This document shows, one piece after another, positions 6,351 through 6,954 of a stretch of 6,954 nt of DNA (position 1 is its first letter; each line of letters starts with the position of its first letter). This stretch comes from an uncultured Clostridia bacterium (GTDB lineage: Bacteria; Bacillota; Clostridia; Christensenellales; Borkfalkiaceae), in assembly GCA_934249265.1 (NCBI GenBank), contig CAKQKQ010000087.1, forward strand, positions 1 to 6,954. The letters are read 5' to 3'. The notes below the pieces were generated by a model that was given only the letters and a program-made list of their open reading frames with translations, was not told where the DNA came from and did not search any database. The translations under genes were made by a program, and so were the position numbers.

Positions 6351-6405
6351 TATTTTTGCATTGTATTCGCAATAAGTTATTTGCTAAAAGCAAATAACAG
6401 CCGTT
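6334..6405 (-). ncRNA. 72-nt nested inverted-repeat element, candidate structured leader RNA
   Basis: An outer 7-bp stem, AACGGCT (6334-6340) with AGCCGTT (6399-6405), encloses two perfect hairpins with no unpaired base between them and the outer stem. These are TGCAAAAA/TTTTTGCA (6341-6348, 6353-6360; 4-base loop) and GTTATTTGCT/AGCAAATAAC (6376-6385, 6389-6398; 3-base loop). A 15-base linker (6361-6375) joins the hairpins, making a three-way junction of 25 base pairs in 72 nt. An alternative helix, AACTTATT (6347-6354) with AATAAGTT (6371-6378), extends through a one-base bulge into TTTGC/GCAAA and excludes both hairpins. It matches no riboswitch I recognise. It could instead be a DNA operator or a small palindromic repeat. 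Confidence 0.5.
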
Positions 6406-6455
6406 CGTTGAAATACTGCGCTCAAAAACCCTTGCAAGCAAGTTTTTTCGCTTGT

Positions 6456-6484
6456 ATTATAGCACAGCAAGACGGAAATCTTAA
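6456..6484 (-). promoter_or_regulatory. Candidate regulated promoter (P2), extended -10 with weak -35
   Basis: On the minus strand TGC-TATAAT (-10 at 6456-6461) forms an extended -10, but the -35 at 17-base spacing is TTAAGA (6479-6484), far from consensus. The 21-bp repeats end two bases inside this -35, as activator sites do at AraC-dependent promoters. The predicted start is near 6449. Confidence 0.5.
6472..6482 (-). promoter_or_regulatory. Possible anti-Shine-Dalgarno segment in the long leader
   Basis: The minus-strand RNA segment AAGAUUUCCGU (6482-6472) can pair over all 11 positions with GCGGAGGUCUU (6304-6294), the SDR ribosome binding site, using three G-U wobbles. Only transcripts from the distal promoter (6531-6559) would contain it. 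Pyrimidine-rich matches to a ribosome site can arise by chance. Confidence 0.3.
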
Positions 6485-6524
6485 TAGCATAAAACGCCAA
6501 CTTAACCGCAATTCACGCCAACTT
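6483..6524 (-). repeat. Two 21-bp direct repeats, candidate AraC-type binding sites
   Basis: AAGTTGGCGT is repeated exactly on the minus strand at 6515-6524 and 6494-6503, starting 21 bp apart. Extending to the full 21-base units (6504-6524 and 6483-6503), 15 of 21 positions agree, including a second shared block TGC one helical turn into each unit. Two tandem half-sites two helical turns apart, abutting a weak -35, is the classic layout for an AraC-family dimer. Binding by the operon's own regulator is inferred. Confidence 0.6.
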
Positions 6525-6530
6525 GATTTT

Positions 6531-6559
6531 AGTATAGCATATTTTTTATCTTTTTTCAA
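6531..6559 (-). promoter_or_regulatory. Distal promoter (P1) of the SDR-araC operon
   Basis: On the minus strand TTGAAA (6554-6559), a 17-base spacer and TATACT (6531-6536), with TGC ahead of the -10 as an extended -10. This is the best-scoring promoter of the leader by eye. The predicted start near 6524 coincides with the first base of the distal 21-bp repeat, so protein bound there should interfere with P1. Confidence 0.65.
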
Positions 6560-6582
6560 TAGTTCTCCGCTCCTGCGCAAAT

Positions 6583-6621
6583 AAAAAAAAGACCACTACC
6601 CCGTTTTGGAATAGTGGTCTT
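6583..6621 (-). terminator. Rho-independent terminator after the recombinase-like remnant
   Basis: AAGACCACTA (6589-6598) pairs with TAGTGGTCTT (6612-6621). On the minus strand the 10-bp stem is followed by eight T (6583-6590, partly within the stem). It begins three bases after the TAA stop of the coding remnant, as expected for that gene's own terminator. Confidence 0.82.
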
Positions 6622-6624
6622 CGC

Positions 6625-6720
6625 TTATATTGTTTCGTGGATATCGACTCTGCATTTGAATTGGATTTCAATGTCGTGTTTTCCTTCAACTTTTATGCCG
6701 TCAATTAAAAAAGGGGCGAA
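6625..6720 (-). pseudogene. C-terminal remnant of a coding gene, possibly a site-specific recombinase
   Basis: A minus-strand frame reads FAPFLIDGIKVEGKHD, then IEIQFKCRVDIHETI and a TAA stop (6625-6627). The frame stays open back to a TAG at 6772-6774, but upstream of about 6720 it runs through hairpins and is not protein-like. There is no start codon or ribosome site, so this is a 3' fragment of about 31 codons. The pattern, an isolated strand IKVEG, then a charged turn and IEIQFKCR ending near the stop, resembles the extreme C-terminus of clostridial large serine recombinases. That assignment is weak on so few residues. The stop is followed immediately by a good terminator, supporting a true gene end. 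Its position beside two tRNA genes fits a leftover of an integrated element. Confidence 0.4.
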
Positions 6721-6721
6721 A

Positions 6722-6775
6722 ATGCTTAAAAAGCATAAAAATAGTGGTCTATAAGTTTTTCTTATAGACCACTAT
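6722..6775 (-). terminator. Perfect 15-bp inverted repeat ending the tRNA transcript, with a small second hairpin
   Basis: ATAGTGGTCTATAAG (6741-6755) and its exact complement (6761-6775) surround a 5-base loop. On the minus strand it starts four bases after the CCA of tRNA-Cys and runs into a T-tract. A second hairpin, ATGCTT/AAGCAT (6722-6736), follows, also ending in T. It should terminate the tRNA-Gly/tRNA-Cys transcript. Confidence 0.75.
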
Positions 6776-6778
6776 ACT

Positions 6779-6853
6779 TGGAGGCGCCACCCAGACTTGA
6801 ACTGGGGAATGAAGGTTTTGCAGACCTTTGCCTTACCACTTGGCTATAGCGCC
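6779..6853 (-). tRNA. trnC: tRNA-Cys (GCA)
   Basis: A full cloverleaf is visible on the minus strand. The acceptor stem is GGCGCTA (6853-6847) with TGGCGCC (6789-6783), containing one G-U pair. The D arm contains GCCAAGTGGTAAGGC. The anticodon arm is AGGTCTGCAAAACCT, with anticodon GCA reading UGC/UGU. The T arm is CCCAG-TTCAAGT-CTGGG. The discriminator is U (position 6782), the usual cysteine identity base, followed by an encoded CCA (6779-6781). It is co-transcribed with the upstream tRNA-Gly. Confidence 0.96.
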
Positions 6854-6872
6854 ATACGGCTGACTGCCGTAT
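6854..6872 (-). other. Hairpin between the two tRNAs
   Basis: ATACGGC (6854-6860) and GCCGTAT (6866-6872) form a perfect 7-bp stem with a 5-base loop. It abuts the first base of tRNA-Cys without a spacer and lies six bases after the tRNA-Gly CCA. A role in processing of the tRNA precursor is plausible but inferred. Confidence 0.5.
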
Positions 6873-6877
6873 TATAT

Positions 6878-6952
6878 TGGAGCGGGAAACGGGATTCGGA
6901 CCCGCGACGTTTACCTTGGCAAGGTAACGCTCTACCACTGAGCCATTCCCGC
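6878..6952 (-). tRNA. trnG: tRNA-Gly (GCC)
   Basis: The acceptor stem is GCGGGAA (6952-6946) with TTCCCGC (6888-6882). The D arm is GGCTCAGTGGTAGAGC. The anticodon arm is TTACC-TTGCCAA-GGTAA, giving anticodon GCC for GGC/GGU codons. The discriminator is U with CCA encoded (6878-6880). The T arm reads GCGGG-TCCGAAT-CCCGT, so the near-universal TTC of the T loop is TCC here, a change at position 55. Every other conserved element I checked is intact and the gene looks functional. Its promoter must lie beyond the window edge. Confidence 0.95.
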
Positions 6953-6954
6953 AA

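Larger units (their letters stand above)
6290..6582 (-). other. Long regulatory leader region of the SDR-araC operon
   Basis: Roughly 290 bases without a credible gene separate the SDR start from the terminator at 6583-6621. The interval holds three promoter-like elements (6531-6559, 6456-6484, 6322-6350), a 21-bp direct repeat, a possible anti-Shine-Dalgarno segment and a dense set of inverted repeats (6334-6405). An A-rich/T-rich hairpin also lies at 6424-6448 around CTTG and CAAG. Depending on which promoter fires, the RNA leader would be about 235, 160 or 25 bases. Confidence 0.65.

Noticed and set aside
6334..6405. An integron attC site or a tRNA-like gene, because of the 7-bp outer stem and 72-nt size
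   Set aside because: The attC core consensus (GTTRRRY and RYYYAAC) is not present at the outer ends, and there is no anticodon arm, T loop or D loop, so neither label fits.
6424..6448. A transcription terminator within the SDR leader
   Set aside because: The CTTG/CAAG core is only four pairs, and the A and T runs on each side pair with each other around a CC bulge, leaving no free U-tail. At most it is a leader hairpin.
6102..6584. A 160-codon plus-strand frame across the SDR 5' end and leader
   Set aside because: Its first part is antisense to the conserved SDR cofactor domain and its second part covers promoters and inverted repeats. The protein has no recognisable domain.
1..6954. CRISPR array, insertion sequence ends or replication origin
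   Set aside because: No regularly spaced repeats, no transposase frame with terminal inverted repeats and no DnaA-box cluster were seen.

Overview
The window is AT-rich and almost certainly from a Bacillota member, most likely an uncultured Clostridia-type organism. This rests on strong AGGAGG-type ribosome binding sites, near-consensus sigma-A promoters (TTGACA-17-TATAAT and similar), CCA-encoded tRNAs, and clostridial-looking families: a Vat-like acetyltransferase, an ATC-hydrolase-like protein and a TetR regulator ending in a YHFGGW block. No gene pins down a species. All genes I accept lie on the minus strand, so transcription runs from high to low coordinates.

Layout in the direction of transcription. 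(1) 6952-6779: tRNA-Gly(GCC) and tRNA-Cys(GCA), separated by a small hairpin. (2) 6775-6583: a perfect 15-bp inverted repeat acting as tRNA terminator, a roughly 30-codon C-terminal coding remnant that looks like the end of a recombinase, and a second terminator sharing arm sequence with the first. (3) 6559-4467: a two-gene operon of a short-chain dehydrogenase and an AraC-type regulator, behind an unusually elaborate leader. That leader has up to three promoters, two 21-bp-spaced direct repeats, and a compact 72-nt element that can fold as a three-way junction or as an alternative long helix. (4) 4257-3514: a monocistronic SAT-like GNAT acetyltransferase with its own promoter and terminator. 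(5) 3469-2047: a TetR regulator and an ATC-hydrolase-family protein, with a consensus promoter overlapped by a 13-bp palindrome and closed by a terminator. (6) 2014-96: a SAM-dependent methyltransferase, a four-helix membrane protein of unknown function and a Vat-type xenobiotic acetyltransferase. The first two of these are tightly spaced; the third follows after 90 bases with no clear terminator or promoter between.

The window reads as a string of small stress or xenobiotic-response units: two regulator/enzyme pairs (TetR with ATC-hydrolase-like, AraC with SDR), two acetyltransferases and a methyltransferase. The best candidate for something undescribed is the leader of the SDR-araC operon. 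There the repeat geometry suits AraC-type self-regulation, and the folded element plus a possible anti-Shine-Dalgarno segment suggest an added RNA layer. These regulatory ideas are inference from sequence geometry; the gene family calls are much firmer.
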